Assembly (NCBI GenBank): GCA_003022725.1
Contig: PXSQ01000113.1
Location: 1-34,275, forward strand
Direction: 5' to 3'
Length of the DNA: 34,275 nucleotides
Source: Halobacteriales archaeon SW_7_65_23
Lineage (GTDB): Archaea > Halobacteriota > Halobacteria > Halobacteriales > Haloarculaceae
Shown here: positions 15,079 through 23,440 of the stretch, piece by piece
How positions within the stretch are numbered: position 1 is the stretch's first letter
Layout: every line of letters starts with the position of its first letter
Translations under genes and position numbers: made by a program
Notes under the pieces: model-generated
Databases searched by the model: none
Seen by the model: the letters and a program-made list of their open reading frames with translations, nothing else
What the model was told of the DNA's origin: nothing

Positions 15079-15594
15079 TCAGTCCTCGACTGTCGTCCAC
15101 CGGTTTCCGATGATCTCCTCGTTGGGGACGTGCGTCAGGTTTCCGTCGTCGAGTCGCACGTGGGTTTCGTCCGTATCGATCCGCTCGATGACCCCCTCGA
15201 TGTCCTCGTCCGGAAGGTGAATGCGGGCGCCTGGGACCAGGTGTTCGTGGGCTGCGACCTTTGCGGCGGTGACCACCTCCGTTAGCTTGTCCTTGAGGGG
15301 TTCCCGGACGAGGTAGGCGATAAACAGCGCCCCGATGCCGGCGCCGAACAGCGCCTCTAGGTCGACCCGCGTCGAGAATGCAAGCGGCACCAGCAACCAG
15401 ACGCCTACCTCGGCGAGGCGCGCAGTGATCCGTTGCGTCGCCTCGTCGGCTTCCGGGTGGAGGAATCCGACCACCGGCCGCAGGAGGTCGAACTTGCTCA
15501 CCGCGACCGCGACCGCGATCGCCGTGAACAGGATGCCCCAGTCGAACAACAGAAAGTCGATGCCACGCTGTAGCTCGCTCTCTCCGATCGTCAT
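15079..15594 (-). CDS. MscS-like mechanosensitive channel domain protein
   Basis: This 171-residue protein has hydrophobic segments at about residues 19-34, 65-75 and 83-94. They are followed by an MscS beta-domain: LVPGARIHLP, then GVIERIDTDETHVRLDDGN and VPNEEIIGNRW. The T-x-x-x-x-x-D-G-x-x-x-x-x-P-N pattern is typical of MscS. The protein is short and lacks the large cytoplasmic C-terminal cage, so it may be a reduced channel or a regulatory homologue. The minus-strand 3' end reads TGA TAG TGA, with an inverted-repeat element inserted at the last of these triplets. It starts 45 bp after cofG and probably shares its transcript. Confidence 0.75.
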   Translation of the reverse strand: MTIGESELQRGIDFLLFDWGILFTAIAVAVAVSKFDLLRPVVGFLHPEADEATQRITARLAEVGVWLLVPLAFSTRVDLEALFGAGIGALFIAYLVREPLKDKLTEVVTAAKVAAHEHLVPGARIHLPDEDIEGVIERIDTDETHVRLDDGNLTHVPNEEIIGNRWTTVED

Positions 15595-15639
15595 TCGAAC
15601 CCGTCTCCGGATGGGCTATCGACCCGGGGGGTTTTCGTT

Positions 15640-16848
15640 CTATCGCGACTCTGCCGCGACGTCTGGCCGGAACATGCGCGCGCCGTCCCCCCGGAGCACG
15701 GCCCGGTACCGCCGGCCGGCCTCGTCGTCGTCGGTGATCGCGGCCCGTATCCGCTCCGATAGCCACGAGTCGGCGTCAGTGACTCGCGGCTCCCCCGCGG
15801 GGTCGCCGTCGAAGCCGTCGCTCCGCAGGTCTGTCGGGAGGTACCGCTCGTAGACTGGCAGGCGCTCGCGAAGCGGGACGCCCGCCTCGGCAGCGATCTC
15901 ACGGAGTTCCGCCAGCGCCGGCCAGGCGTACTCGGGGTTGATGTGGTCGTCAGTCACCGGCGAGACGCCGCCGAGGTCGTCGATCCCGCAGTCGACCACC
16001 TCGCGGACCGGCGCGAGGTTCGGCGGCACCTGCAGCGACACCGAGTCCGGGAGCGCGACGCGGGCCATCGCGACCGTCCGCTGGAGTGCAGCCACGCCGG
16101 GCGAACCCCCCTGCCAGCGCTCGTTGTCGACGACTGGCTGGACGATCACTTCCTGAATGTGGCCGTACCGCTCGTGCAGCGCCCGGATCGCCAGCAGGCT
16201 CACCGCGCGGTCCCGCCAGTCCTCGCCGATCCCGACGAGGATACCGGTCGTGAACGGGACCCCAAGTTTGCCCGCGGTCCGGAGGGTCGCCAGCCGCTGG
16301 GCGGGCCCCTTGACGCGCGGGCCGCTGTGGGCCGCCACGTCCGCGGTGGTCTCCAGCATCACGCCCATGCTCGCGTTCAGGTCGGCGACCTGTGCCATCT
16401 GCTCGCGCGTTTGATCCCCCGGATTCGCGTGCGGCAGCAGGCCCTCCTCGAGCGCGATCTCGCAGGCCTCCCGGAGATAGGCGTGGATCGAGTCGTGGCC
16501 CAACTCGGCGAGCTGGTCGTAGATGGCCGTGTATCGGTCGTCGGGATCGTCGCCGAAGGTGAACAGCGCCTCCGTACAGCCGGCGTCGGCGCCTTGCTGG
16601 ACGATCTCCCGGATCTCCTCGGGCGCGAGCAGGCTCGCCTCACCCGGCGGATCGAAGTAGGTGCAGTAGGTGCAGGTATACCGGCAGGCGGTCGTCAGCG
16701 GCACGAACACGTTGCGGGCGAACGAGAGTTCGGGCGCGGGATCGGCGTCGCCGGGCTCGACCGTCAGCAGCCGCTCGATCGCCTCCCCGTCGACGTCGAT
16801 CGTCCAGTCGCTCCCGCGGACCGCGAGCGACGCGGGCTCCTCAGTCAC
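15640..16848 (-). CDS. cofG: 7,8-didemethyl-8-hydroxy-5-deazariboflavin synthase subunit CofG
   Basis: This 402-residue radical-SAM enzyme works with CofH to build the deazaflavin (Fo) ring of coenzyme F420. The cluster motif is CRYTCTYC, with Cys 55, 59 and 62 from the chosen start, preceded by FVPLTTA and followed by PPGEASLL. Other family stretches are HANPGDQTREQM, GVMLETTADV and GILVGIGEDWRDR. I chose GTG 16848, which gives the short N-terminus usual in the family. The frame stays open to 17007 but encodes nothing recognisable. cofH is not in the window. Confidence 0.92.
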   Translation of the reverse strand: MTEEPASLAVRGSDWTIDVDGEAIERLLTVEPGDADPAPELSFARNVFVPLTTACRYTCTYCTYFDPPGEASLLAPEEIREIVQQGADAGCTEALFTFGDDPDDRYTAIYDQLAELGHDSIHAYLREACEIALEEGLLPHANPGDQTREQMAQVADLNASMGVMLETTADVAAHSGPRVKGPAQRLATLRTAGKLGVPFTTGILVGIGEDWRDRAVSLLAIRALHERYGHIQEVIVQPVVDNERWQGGSPGVAALQRTVAMARVALPDSVSLQVPPNLAPVREVVDCGIDDLGGVSPVTDDHINPEYAWPALAELREIAAEAGVPLRERLPVYERYLPTDLRSDGFDGDPAGEPRVTDADSWLSERIRAAITDDDEAGRRYRAVLRGDGARMFRPDVAAESR

Positions 16849-16986
16849 GGCCGCTACTCGGGTGGCGACGAAGATAGGTGTCACGGAAAGAAGTCGACGG
16901 GCCAGCCATGGTTGGGGCCGGCCGTCAGTGCCAAGAGCGGTGGAGCGTGGCACAGATGCGGGTGCGCGGCGCGAGACACGTACCCA

Positions 16987-17006
16987 TGCACGGGTCGGCC
17001 CGTGCA
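16987..17006. other. Perfect 8-bp hairpin between cofC and cofG
   Basis: The arms tgcacggg and cccgtgca enclose a tcgg loop within the 247-bp gap separating cofC from cofG, which is otherwise featureless. In the RNA of either strand this would be a stable GC-rich stem. No T-run follows on the minus strand, so it is not a typical archaeal terminator. Confidence 0.5.
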
Positions 17007-17095
17007 CCTGAGTGTAGAAGCTCTCGCCTCAAAAGCTTTGCTCGACAATCAACTGAACAGTCGTGAAATTCCCACAGCGGCGCTCTCCGGCGATA

Positions 17096-17719
17096 TTAGT
17101 CCGTATCGTCGCGTCGTCGTGCGGTCATCCGCCCGTCGCTCGCGACGACCTCGAAGCCGGCCTCGCGCAGCCAGTCGCGGGCCCGCCCCTCGCCGTGGAG
17201 CAACAGCTCCACGAAGTCGGAGGGGTCGTCCACGTCCGCCGCAAGCCGGAACGAGTCGACCGTCGCCAGCGACGCCCTGCAGTCCGCGGCGCGCTCGCGG
17301 TGATCCCGGTAGGAGGCGCCGTGGTAGTCGACCCTGAACCCGGGATGGCGGACGACCAGCGCGTTCGTGCCGCCGCCGATCCCCGGGGCGATGACGACGT
17401 CGGCGTCGGGCTCGACCAGCCGGGTCAGGGCGGCGGGCGTCAGCAACGCCAGGTCGGCCATCACGACGGCGAGCGGGAGCTCCGCGTCGGCCAGCGCCGC
17501 GTTGACCGCCGGCGTCAGCGGTCGCTCGTCGACGGTGACCGGGGCGACGCACTCGACCGGCGCAGTCGCCAGCACCCTGGCGTCGTGTCCCGCGACCGCG
17601 AGCGTCTCGAGAACGTCGGCCAGCATCGCGTCGGCGAACGCACGCCGTTCCGCGTCGTCGAGAACAGAAGCGAGCCCGGTTTTCGGATCGCGAGCGTCGA
17701 ACGGAACGAGAACGCGCAT
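17096..17719 (-). CDS. cofC: 2-phospho-L-lactate guanylyltransferase CofC
   Basis: This 207-residue nucleotidyltransferase activates 2-phospho-L-lactate (or a related phospho-acid) with GTP to give the lactyl-guanyl donor for coenzyme F420. The N-terminus MRVLVPFDARDPKTGLASVL has the CofC start with its conserved Lys. Later signals are VVMADLALLTP, VVIAPGIGGGTNALVVRHP and SYRDHRERA. Length is normal. It starts 3 bp after the stop of the secreted-protein gene, so it is in one operon with cetZ1. Confidence 0.93.
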   Translation of the reverse strand: MRVLVPFDARDPKTGLASVLDDAERRAFADAMLADVLETLAVAGHDARVLATAPVECVAPVTVDERPLTPAVNAALADAELPLAVVMADLALLTPAALTRLVEPDADVVIAPGIGGGTNALVVRHPGFRVDYHGASYRDHRERAADCRASLATVDSFRLAADVDDPSDFVELLLHGEGRARDWLREAGFEVVASDGRMTARRRDDTD

Positions 17720-17722
17720 CCC

Positions 17723-18484
17723 CTAGCGGAGCTTGTTCGTGTCCTGCTGGCGCTGCTTGTAGACGTAGGCGCCGCCGCCGACGAGCGCGATCAGCACCAC
17801 CAGCGCGCCGCCGATCAGCAGGAACTGGGTCGTCTGCTGGGAGCCCTCCGCGCTACTCTGTGCGTCGTCGGCGAGGTCCGACGCCAGGTCGAAGTTGTCG
17901 TTGTTGTACGCGTTGATCGCGTTGTCGAGTTCGTCCCCGCCGCTGTTGGCCTGCTCGACCGCGTCGGCAGCCTCGTCGATGGCGGTCCGGGCCTCCTGGC
18001 TCTCCGCAGTGTAGCGGTGGGCCTCCCAGATCGCCTCGTCCGCGACGCGCTCCGTGCCTGCGTCAGTCTGGCGGAGCAACTCGACGACCTTGTAGTTCTC
18101 CGCGTCGGGGTTCTCGTAGTTGAACTCGATGCCGTCCGGGACCTCACCGCGGATCTCGACGGTGACGCTGACGACGCTGTCGTCGGCGTTCAGCTGGAGT
18201 TCATTCGTGTCCGACCGGGCGACGATGTCGTCGGTGTTGTCCCGTGCGACCATCGTCCATTCGGCGTTTTCAAGTTCGGTGTCGCCTTCGAGCGTCCACT
18301 GGCTGGGAAGCGGGTCGGCGAACGGCTCGGTGATCTCGACCTCCATCGAGACCTCGTCGCCGACCTGAGTAGATTCGGGTGGCTCGCCATCGAACTCGAT
18401 CGCGGTGACTGTCCCCGCCGCGAGCAGCGCGATTGCGAGCAGTGCCACTGCAGCGATTGTCTTAGAAGAGCGGATCCAACTCAT
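17723..18484 (-). CDS. Secreted, C-terminally membrane-anchored protein next to CetZ1
   Basis: This 253-residue protein has an N-terminal signal sequence (IRSSKTIAAVALLAIALLAA, about residues 4-23). An acidic extracellular beta-type domain follows (about 30-150), then a helical acidic region rich in Ala/Glu/Asp (about 150-215). A C-terminal membrane span (FLLIGGALVVLIALVGGG) is followed by a short basic tail YKQRQQDTNKLR. I do not recognise a catalytic motif. It starts inside the end of cetZ1 (23-bp overlap from ATG 18484; ATG 18493 is also possible), so translation is coupled. From memory, the same order (cetZ1, a protein of this type, cofC, cofG) occurs in Haloferax volcanii around HVO_2204-2201, which suggests a conserved link to CetZ1. 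Confidence 0.75.
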   Translation of the reverse strand: MSWIRSSKTIAAVALLAIALLAAGTVTAIEFDGEPPESTQVGDEVSMEVEITEPFADPLPSQWTLEGDTELENAEWTMVARDNTDDIVARSDTNELQLNADDSVVSVTVEIRGEVPDGIEFNYENPDAENYKVVELLRQTDAGTERVADEAIWEAHRYTAESQEARTAIDEAADAVEQANSGGDELDNAINAYNNDNFDLASDLADDAQSSAEGSQQTTQFLLIGGALVVLIALVGGGAYVYKQRQQDTNKLR

Positions 18485-19637
18485 CTCCCTCATCTTCAAC
18501 TAAGTCCTCTAAATTTTCTTCGCTCTCTTGCTGGATCTCGTCGATGTTCTCCTGTGCCTCGATGGCCACCTGCTGGAGCTCCTTGATCCGAGGCACGTTG
18601 TGGACTCCAGAGAGCAACACTGCCGCCGCGACGTTGGGCTCGTTGATGGGATAGTCACCGCCGCGAACCTCCATGCTGCCGGTCTGCTCTTCGAGCCACT
18701 TGCGGCCGCGTTCGATCCCTTTCCGGTTGAGGTGTTCGGGCGGTCCGGACACCACCAGCAGCGCACGCTCGGCGCCTTCGATCTCGCAGGGCAGCGTCAG
18801 CCTGCCGAGGGCGGCCTTGCGCACGAGCGAGGTGATCCGATTGGTCGTGTTCGCCGTCTCCATGTCGTCGACGTCGCTGCTGTCCGTGAACCGCGAGAGC
18901 AGCCCGCCGGAGTTGTGATTCTCGACCGCCTCGGCGTCGTAGCCGACTGTCGAGACGCCCCCGCCCGCGAGCGTGTTGATGATCTCCGAGGAGTCGACGA
19001 CGCTCTCGGCGACGTTGTCGCCGGCTTCGACCTCGCCGGCCCCGAACAGGACGCCGAACCGCCGGACGATCTCGTCGTTGATCTGGTCGTAGCCGCCCTC
19101 GACCGATTCGCCGGTCTTGCGCCAGGCGTCGTTGTCGAACACAAGCAGGTTGTCCACCTCGCGGACGAACGTCTGGAACGAGCGCGCGGCGTTGAGCGTG
19201 TAGATCCCACCCTCGTCGCCGCCCGGCAGGATGCCCAGCCCGTACACCGGCTCGGTGTAGATCCGCTTGAGGTGTTTCGCCAGCACCGGCGAGCCGCCCG
19301 AGCCCGTCCCGCCGCCCAGGCCGGCGATGATCAGAAACGCGTCGATCTCGTGAACAGGAATGTTGTCGATTGCACCCTGAACCTCGTCGATGTCCTCCTC
19401 GGCGATCTCCGCGCCGAGTTCGTTGTCCGCCCCGACGCCGTGCCCCTTGACGCGTGCCTGCCCGATCAACACGCGGTTGTCCTGTGGCACGTGTTCCAAC
19501 CCCATGAGGTCGGCTCGTGCCGTGTTCACTGCGATCGCCGACCGTACGATGCCGCTCCCGGTTCGGTGATCGTACTCCAGGAACCGGTCGACGATTTTCC
19601 CGCCCGCCTGTCCGAAACCGATCATCGCGAGTTTCAT
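18462..19637 (-). CDS. cetZ1: Tubulin-like protein CetZ1
   Basis: This 391-residue protein is a GTPase of the CetZ branch of the tubulin/FtsZ superfamily, which controls cell shape and motility in haloarchaea. It has the N-terminal GFGQAGGK (7-14), NTARADL (38-44) and the tubulin GTP-binding loop GLGGGTGSGG (106-115). TNRITSLVRK and a long acidic C-terminal tail ending DELDPLF complete the family profile. It closely resembles CetZ1 rather than CetZ2 or FtsZ as I remember them. It heads an operon with the secreted protein and cofC. No clear TATA lies at the leaderless distance; cacttatg (minus strand, near 19671-19678) would give a leader of about 10 nt. Confidence 0.94.
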   Translation of the reverse strand: MKLAMIGFGQAGGKIVDRFLEYDHRTGSGIVRSAIAVNTARADLMGLEHVPQDNRVLIGQARVKGHGVGADNELGAEIAEEDIDEVQGAIDNIPVHEIDAFLIIAGLGGGTGSGGSPVLAKHLKRIYTEPVYGLGILPGGDEGGIYTLNAARSFQTFVREVDNLLVFDNDAWRKTGESVEGGYDQINDEIVRRFGVLFGAGEVEAGDNVAESVVDSSEIINTLAGGGVSTVGYDAEAVENHNSGGLLSRFTDSSDVDDMETANTTNRITSLVRKAALGRLTLPCEIEGAERALLVVSGPPEHLNRKGIERGRKWLEEQTGSMEVRGGDYPINEPNVAAAVLLSGVHNVPRIKELQQVAIEAQENIDEIQQESEENLEDLVEDEGDELDPLF

Positions 19638-19812
19638 ATCTGTGCTTAGCGGATTCTATACCATGATACGCATAAGTGTTTTGCCCAGCTATCAGTAAGT
19701 AGAATGATACACGGGGAAAATCGGCCCGACGGGACCGGGTAGCTGGTACATCCTGGCCCGATCGGCTCCGTTCGTGACACGCCTGTTACACGCCAGTTTA
19801 AACCGGCCCCGA

Positions 19813-21210
19813 TCAGCCCGCGCGTTCGCCAGGCAGTCTCGCGTGCTCGGCGACGCGCACGGCGGCGAGGCCAATCAGGATAGTGGTTCCGTACACCCCG
19901 GGCTGGATAAGGACCGCGTCCGAGGCGCCCAACACCTCGTTGACAAGTTTCGTCCCGGGCGTGTGAAAATGGAGCAGCAACACCGCGAATACGGGGAGCC
20001 ACGCAAGGCCGTCCTCGCGGTCGAGTTCCACCGCCAGCAGCACCAGTGCCGGTAACAACAGAACAACGAGGTCGTGCGTGTACGCACGCGGGGCCAGCAG
20101 GGGGACAACGGCGACGCCGAGTGCGAACGTCGGCTGGGCCGCGGCCGGACTGTGCCGGGCGGCAAGTGAGAGGGCGATCACCCCGAGAACCCCCAGAACC
20201 GTCGCAGCGATGATCCAGCTGTTCGGGACGGAAATCCCGATCGTTTCGACGAACTGATCGACGAGGTAGAACGGCCGGAAGTAGGCAGTCTGCCACTTCG
20301 CCGGCGGAAGCTGTTCGGTTCCCCACCCTTTGCCCCACGTCAGCACGTCCAGGTACGCCAGGTGGGTGTCCAGGCCGAAGACGAGCAGCGATCCGCCGAG
20401 CAGGACGGCGCCACTGGCGACGGCGCCCGCAAGGCGGCGCCCGTCCCGCAGGAGGTGCGCCCCGGCGGTCATGTAGAACAGCTTCACGGTCGTTCCCACC
20501 GTGGTCAAGACGCCGCTGAGTACAGCACCGGCGGCGCCGGAGCTGGCGTCACCTGCATCGACCGTGTCAATGTCGCCCGCGTCGACATCGGCCTGATCAG
20601 TGTCACCCGCGTCGACATTGACCTGGTCAGTGTCACCTGCGTCGACATCGACCGTGTCAATGTCGCCCGCGTCGAGTCGCTCCCCGCGTTGGTGCGCGAG
20701 GAAGGCAAAACAGAGAACCGCAGCCAGAAGCGTCGACACCTGCGCCCACTTGAAGTCCCAGAACGCGGGGTGGAAGCCAAACAGCGCGAACAGGAGGACG
20801 ATGCGCTCCGGAACCGCGAGCCTGGCGCCGTACGACTCGGCGATGCCATCGATCCCGATCCACAGCAGGAACAACGACAGCGTGCCCAACAGCACCGGGC
20901 CGGCCTCGAACCCAAGCATGGAAAACGGATAGAACAGCGGCAGCACGAACGGCGGATAGAGGAAACTCCCGTGGTAGCCCCCGTCCTCGTTCTGGACGTA
21001 GATCGGCTCACCGTCGAGCCAGGCATTGACCGTCCCGGAGTAGACGCCGAAGTCGTTGAACCCGTAGTCCGAAACGTGGATGAGCCCGGTCGGGCGGAGC
21101 GCGGCGTCAGCGAGCGGCCACAACACTGTCGCCAGCACCGTGGCAACCGAGACGACGACCAGCAGCGGCCGGTCGTGACGGAGCGCCCAGAGGCGCCGGG
21201 CTACCGACAT
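19813..21210 (-). CDS. GT87-like (DUF2029) membrane glycosyltransferase with tandem-repeat insert
   Basis: This 465-residue polytopic protein has a first helix at about residues 16-35. A DUF2029-type loop follows (FNDFGVYSGTVNAWLDGEPI, then FLYPPFVLPLFYPFS). Several more helices follow, including GVIALSLAARHSPAA and LVVLLLPALVLLAV. It should transfer a lipid-linked sugar at the cell surface. Residues about 179-222 are a tandem Asp-rich repeat (DAGDxDxxxV) with no counterpart in the other GT87-like protein here. It probably lies in one membrane loop. A minus-strand TATA box is centred about 28 bp upstream of ATG 21210. Confidence 0.8.
   Translation of the reverse strand: MSVARRLWALRHDRPLLVVVSVATVLATVLWPLADAALRPTGLIHVSDYGFNDFGVYSGTVNAWLDGEPIYVQNEDGGYHGSFLYPPFVLPLFYPFSMLGFEAGPVLLGTLSLFLLWIGIDGIAESYGARLAVPERIVLLFALFGFHPAFWDFKWAQVSTLLAAVLCFAFLAHQRGERLDAGDIDTVDVDAGDTDQVNVDAGDTDQADVDAGDIDTVDAGDASSGAAGAVLSGVLTTVGTTVKLFYMTAGAHLLRDGRRLAGAVASGAVLLGGSLLVFGLDTHLAYLDVLTWGKGWGTEQLPPAKWQTAYFRPFYLVDQFVETIGISVPNSWIIAATVLGVLGVIALSLAARHSPAAAQPTFALGVAVVPLLAPRAYTHDLVVLLLPALVLLAVELDREDGLAWLPVFAVLLLHFHTPGTKLVNEVLGASDAVLIQPGVYGTTILIGLAAVRVAEHARLPGERAG
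20548..20675 (-). repeat. 30-bp in-frame minisatellite
   Basis: About four and a half 30-bp units encode DAGDIDTVDV, DAGDTDQVNV, DAGDTDQADV, DAGDIDTV and a partial DAGD. The unit is a multiple of three, so copy number can change without breaking the glycosyltransferase frame. The first and fourth units are nearly identical in DNA (gtcgacatcgaccgtgtcaa), which suggests recent duplication. Confidence 0.85.
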
Positions 21211-21234
21211 TACTCGCTCGCAGGACTGACGGGG

Positions 21235-21242
21235 ACATATGT
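21235..21242 (-). promoter_or_regulatory. TATA box of the second GT87-like gene
   Basis: The palindromic sequence acatatgt is centred about 28 bp before ATG 21210 on the minus strand. Confidence 0.55.
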
Positions 21243-21270
21243 TTTCGGTCTGCGAGCGGGACTCCGGCCC

Positions 21271-22167
21271 TCAGACTGGCGGCGTGACGTCGAGATACGC
21301 CGCAAGCGTCGTGAGGTCGTCCTCGGAGACGTCGAACGCGTCGATGTCGTTGTCGGCGACCGTGTTGTCGGACTGCAGCGACCGGTACTGGTCGCGCCCG
21401 AACGGGAACCCCGGAATCGAGCCGGCGACGGTCAGCCCGACGCCGGTCAACGCCATCGGTACCGGGAGGACTGTGACCGACTGGCCGCGGGCGCGGCGGG
21501 CGAGTTTGGCGACCTCAGCGAGCGTCAGCACCTCCGGCCCGCCGAGTTCGTACGTCTGGCCGACGTGGCTGTCGTCCGCAATCATGTCGGCGAGCATCGG
21601 GACCAGATCCCCGACGTAGATCGGCTGGAACCGCGTCTTCCCGCCCCCGGGCAGCGGCGCCAGGAACGGCGGGGTGAGCTTCCGTGTGAACTCGATGAAC
21701 TCGGCGCCGTCGCCGAACACGACCGAGGGTCGGACGATCGTCCAGTCGATGTCGGTGTCGCGAACGAGGTTCTCCGCGCGTCCCTTCGCCCTGATGTAGT
21801 GGGTGTCGCCCGCCGGATCGGCACCCAGCGCGCTCAGCTGGACGAAGCGGGAAACCTCGTGTTCCGCGGCGGCCCGAAGGCAGTGTTCGGTGCCGTTCCG
21901 GTGGACCTCGATGTGTCGCTCGTCGCCGCCCCGTGGTTTGAACAGCGGCGACAGCGAGACGAGGTTGTACACCGCATCCTGCCCCGCGAACGCGGGTTCG
22001 ATCGAGTCGTAGGCGGTGACGTCGCCGACGGCTGTCTCGACGCCGTCGGGAAGGTCGCTGGGGTCGGGGTCACGGGAGAGCGCTGTCACGTCGTGGCCCC
22101 GTTCGACCAGTTCCTCGCAGAGATGCTGCCCGATGAAACCGCTCCCGCCGACAACGAGTACGTTCAT
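21271..22167 (-). CDS. NDUFA9-like atypical SDR / NAD(P)-binding epimerase
   Basis: This 298-residue Rossmann-fold protein opens MNVLVVGGSGFIGQHLCEEL, with the G-x-x-G-x-x-G motif. Other signals are GDVTAYDSIEPAFAGQDAVY, a substrate region FVQLSALGADP followed by YIRAKGRAE (Y-x-x-x-K) and the NDUFA9-type WTIVRPSVVFG. It resembles the complex-I NDUFA9 family of atypical SDRs, used in archaea as oxidoreductases or quinone/sugar-nucleotide-binding proteins. The substrate is unknown. I chose ATG 22167. It lies on the same strand as lemA, 90 bp downstream of it. Confidence 0.85.
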   Translation of the reverse strand: MNVLVVGGSGFIGQHLCEELVERGHDVTALSRDPDPSDLPDGVETAVGDVTAYDSIEPAFAGQDAVYNLVSLSPLFKPRGGDERHIEVHRNGTEHCLRAAAEHEVSRFVQLSALGADPAGDTHYIRAKGRAENLVRDTDIDWTIVRPSVVFGDGAEFIEFTRKLTPPFLAPLPGGGKTRFQPIYVGDLVPMLADMIADDSHVGQTYELGGPEVLTLAEVAKLARRARGQSVTVLPVPMALTGVGLTVAGSIPGFPFGRDQYRSLQSDNTVADNDIDAFDVSEDDLTTLAAYLDVTPPV

Positions 22168-22257
22168 ACCCAAGGCTTCGAGTTCCCGGGAGAAAAGGGC
22201 CGTGTTCCCGGTCGAGCGTTGCTCCGGCCGCCGACCACCGGACCGACTCCGCCCGCG

Positions 22258-22839
22258 TCAGTTCCCGAACGCCGCACTCACGTCGACGTCCTCCAGCTCC
22301 TCGTCGGGCGCGGTGAACAGCTCCTTGTCGGTAAAGCCCATCTGCCGGGCGAGGATCACGTACGGGAACTGCGCGATCCGGGTGTTGTACCGGGTAACCG
22401 CCTCGTTGTAGAACTCCCGCCGGTCGGAGATCTGTGACTCGATGTCCGTGATGCGTTCCTGGAACTGCATCATGTTCTCCTGTGAACGGAGTTCGGGGTA
22501 CTCCTCGACCCGCGCCCGGAAGTCCGCCATCGCGTCGCGGACCATCTGATCGGCGTTGGCCTGTTCCGTCGGCGTCTGCGCCTGTTCGGCCGCCTCGCGC
22601 GCTTCCGTGATCTTCGTCAGGACCCGCTCTTCCTGGTCCATGAACTCCTGGGCGGCGTCGACGAGCTTCGTCAGCTCGTCCTGTCGTTGTTTCAGTAACA
22701 CGTCGATGTTCTGCTTGGCCTGGTCGACCCGCCGGTTGAGGCTCACCAGCTGGTTGTAGATGCTGATGATGTACCCGACAAGCAATAGCAACAACACCAG
22801 GCCCACGAACCCTGCGATGATCGTTACGACTGAGACCAT
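22258..22839 (-). CDS. lemA: LemA family protein
   Basis: This 193-residue protein has one N-terminal membrane helix (VVTIIAGFVGLVLLLLLVGY, about residues 4-23) followed by the LemA helical bundle. The family stretch IYNQLVSLNRRVDQAKQNID leads into long amphipathic helices. YNEAVTRYNTRIAQFPYVI and a phenylalanine-rich acidic tail follow. LemA proteins are membrane-anchored with an unknown, possibly envelope-stress or scaffold, role. The gene is monocistronic from a TATA box at 22861-22868. Confidence 0.92.
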   Translation of the reverse strand: MVSVVTIIAGFVGLVLLLLLVGYIISIYNQLVSLNRRVDQAKQNIDVLLKQRQDELTKLVDAAQEFMDQEERVLTKITEAREAAEQAQTPTEQANADQMVRDAMADFRARVEEYPELRSQENMMQFQERITDIESQISDRREFYNEAVTRYNTRIAQFPYVILARQMGFTDKELFTAPDEELEDVDVSAAFGN

Positions 22840-22860
22840 ACTGCAAGTGCCCAGTTATCC

Positions 22861-22868
22861 GTTAAATC
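22861..22868 (-). promoter_or_regulatory. TATA box of lemA
   Basis: The plus-strand sequence gttaaatc (gatttaac on the minus strand) is centred about 25 bp before ATG 22839 in AT-rich flanks. Confidence 0.6.
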
Positions 22869-23050
22869 GGTTTCGATTTATATGGTAACTGATCTGTCTG
22901 GTCGCTCGACCGTTGCTAGCCGACGGGAGCGGCCGTCTGTATGACAGTTGATGACAAACGCGTCCGCGTCCCGTCCAGCGGTTAGTGACGCGCTCCCGTC
23001 TGACGAACGTCTGACGCCATTTAATGAGGAAGGAAGATATAAGGTGGCGT

Positions 23051-23281
23051 ATGCGCATGCGCCGGGGCGAGTTCGAACGGATCCGTTCGGTCCTTGAGGA
23101 GACCGAGCACGAGGGGCCAATGACGGCTCGCGAGATCCTCGCCGTGCTGGAGGAGCACGGCGAAGAGTTCGAGAGCGCTCACAGGGTTGCGACAGTACTC
23201 GGTCGGCACGCGCGAACCGGCGACGTGGAAGTGATCAGGGGACAACCCTACCGCTACCGGTTCGTCGACGGAAATAACTGA
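23051..23281 (+). CDS. Small winged-helix-like protein
   Basis: This 76-residue acidic protein contains a probable helix-turn-helix: GPMTAREILAVLEEHG, then FESAHRVATVLGRHARTG, ending in a basic wing (GQPYRYRFVDG). It looks like a stand-alone winged helix of the haloarchaeal type, binding DNA or another protein. I chose ATG 23051 because atttaat (23019-23025) is centred 29 bp upstream. The in-frame ATG at 23024 would fall on that box, and ATG 23057 is also possible. Transcription is divergent from lemA. The targets are unknown. Confidence 0.68.
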   Translation: MRMRRGEFERIRSVLEETEHEGPMTAREILAVLEEHGEEFESAHRVATVLGRHARTGDVEVIRGQPYRYRFVDGNN

Positions 23282-23410
23282 TCCGACGGCGTCGCTGGTT
23301 CTGTCGGCAACACCCGACTGAACAGCCCCGGGTCGGTCCCCGTCGGGGTCCTGAAGCGCGTGTGTGGGGCAAAAGCCGAGCTATCGACCTTAGTCACGGC
23401 CCGTCCTTGC

Positions 23411-23419
23411 GTTTTTTAC
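23411..23419 (+). promoter_or_regulatory. TATA box of the double-zinc-knuckle gene
   Basis: A T-run (gttttttac) is centred 26 bp before ATG 23441, which supports that start rather than the longer open frame. Confidence 0.55.
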
Positions 23420-23440
23420 TGCAGTGAACGTTACGGGACC

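Noticed and set aside
16849-17007. Longer CofG starting at 17007
   Set aside because: The extra 53 residues are Arg/Ser-rich with no family similarity and overlap the hairpin. GTG 16848 gives the normal CofG length.
20362-22437. A 691-codon plus-strand frame
   Set aside because: It lies opposite the GT87-like, SDR and LemA genes, all supported by motifs and promoters on the minus strand. Its composition is that of antisense GC-rich DNA.
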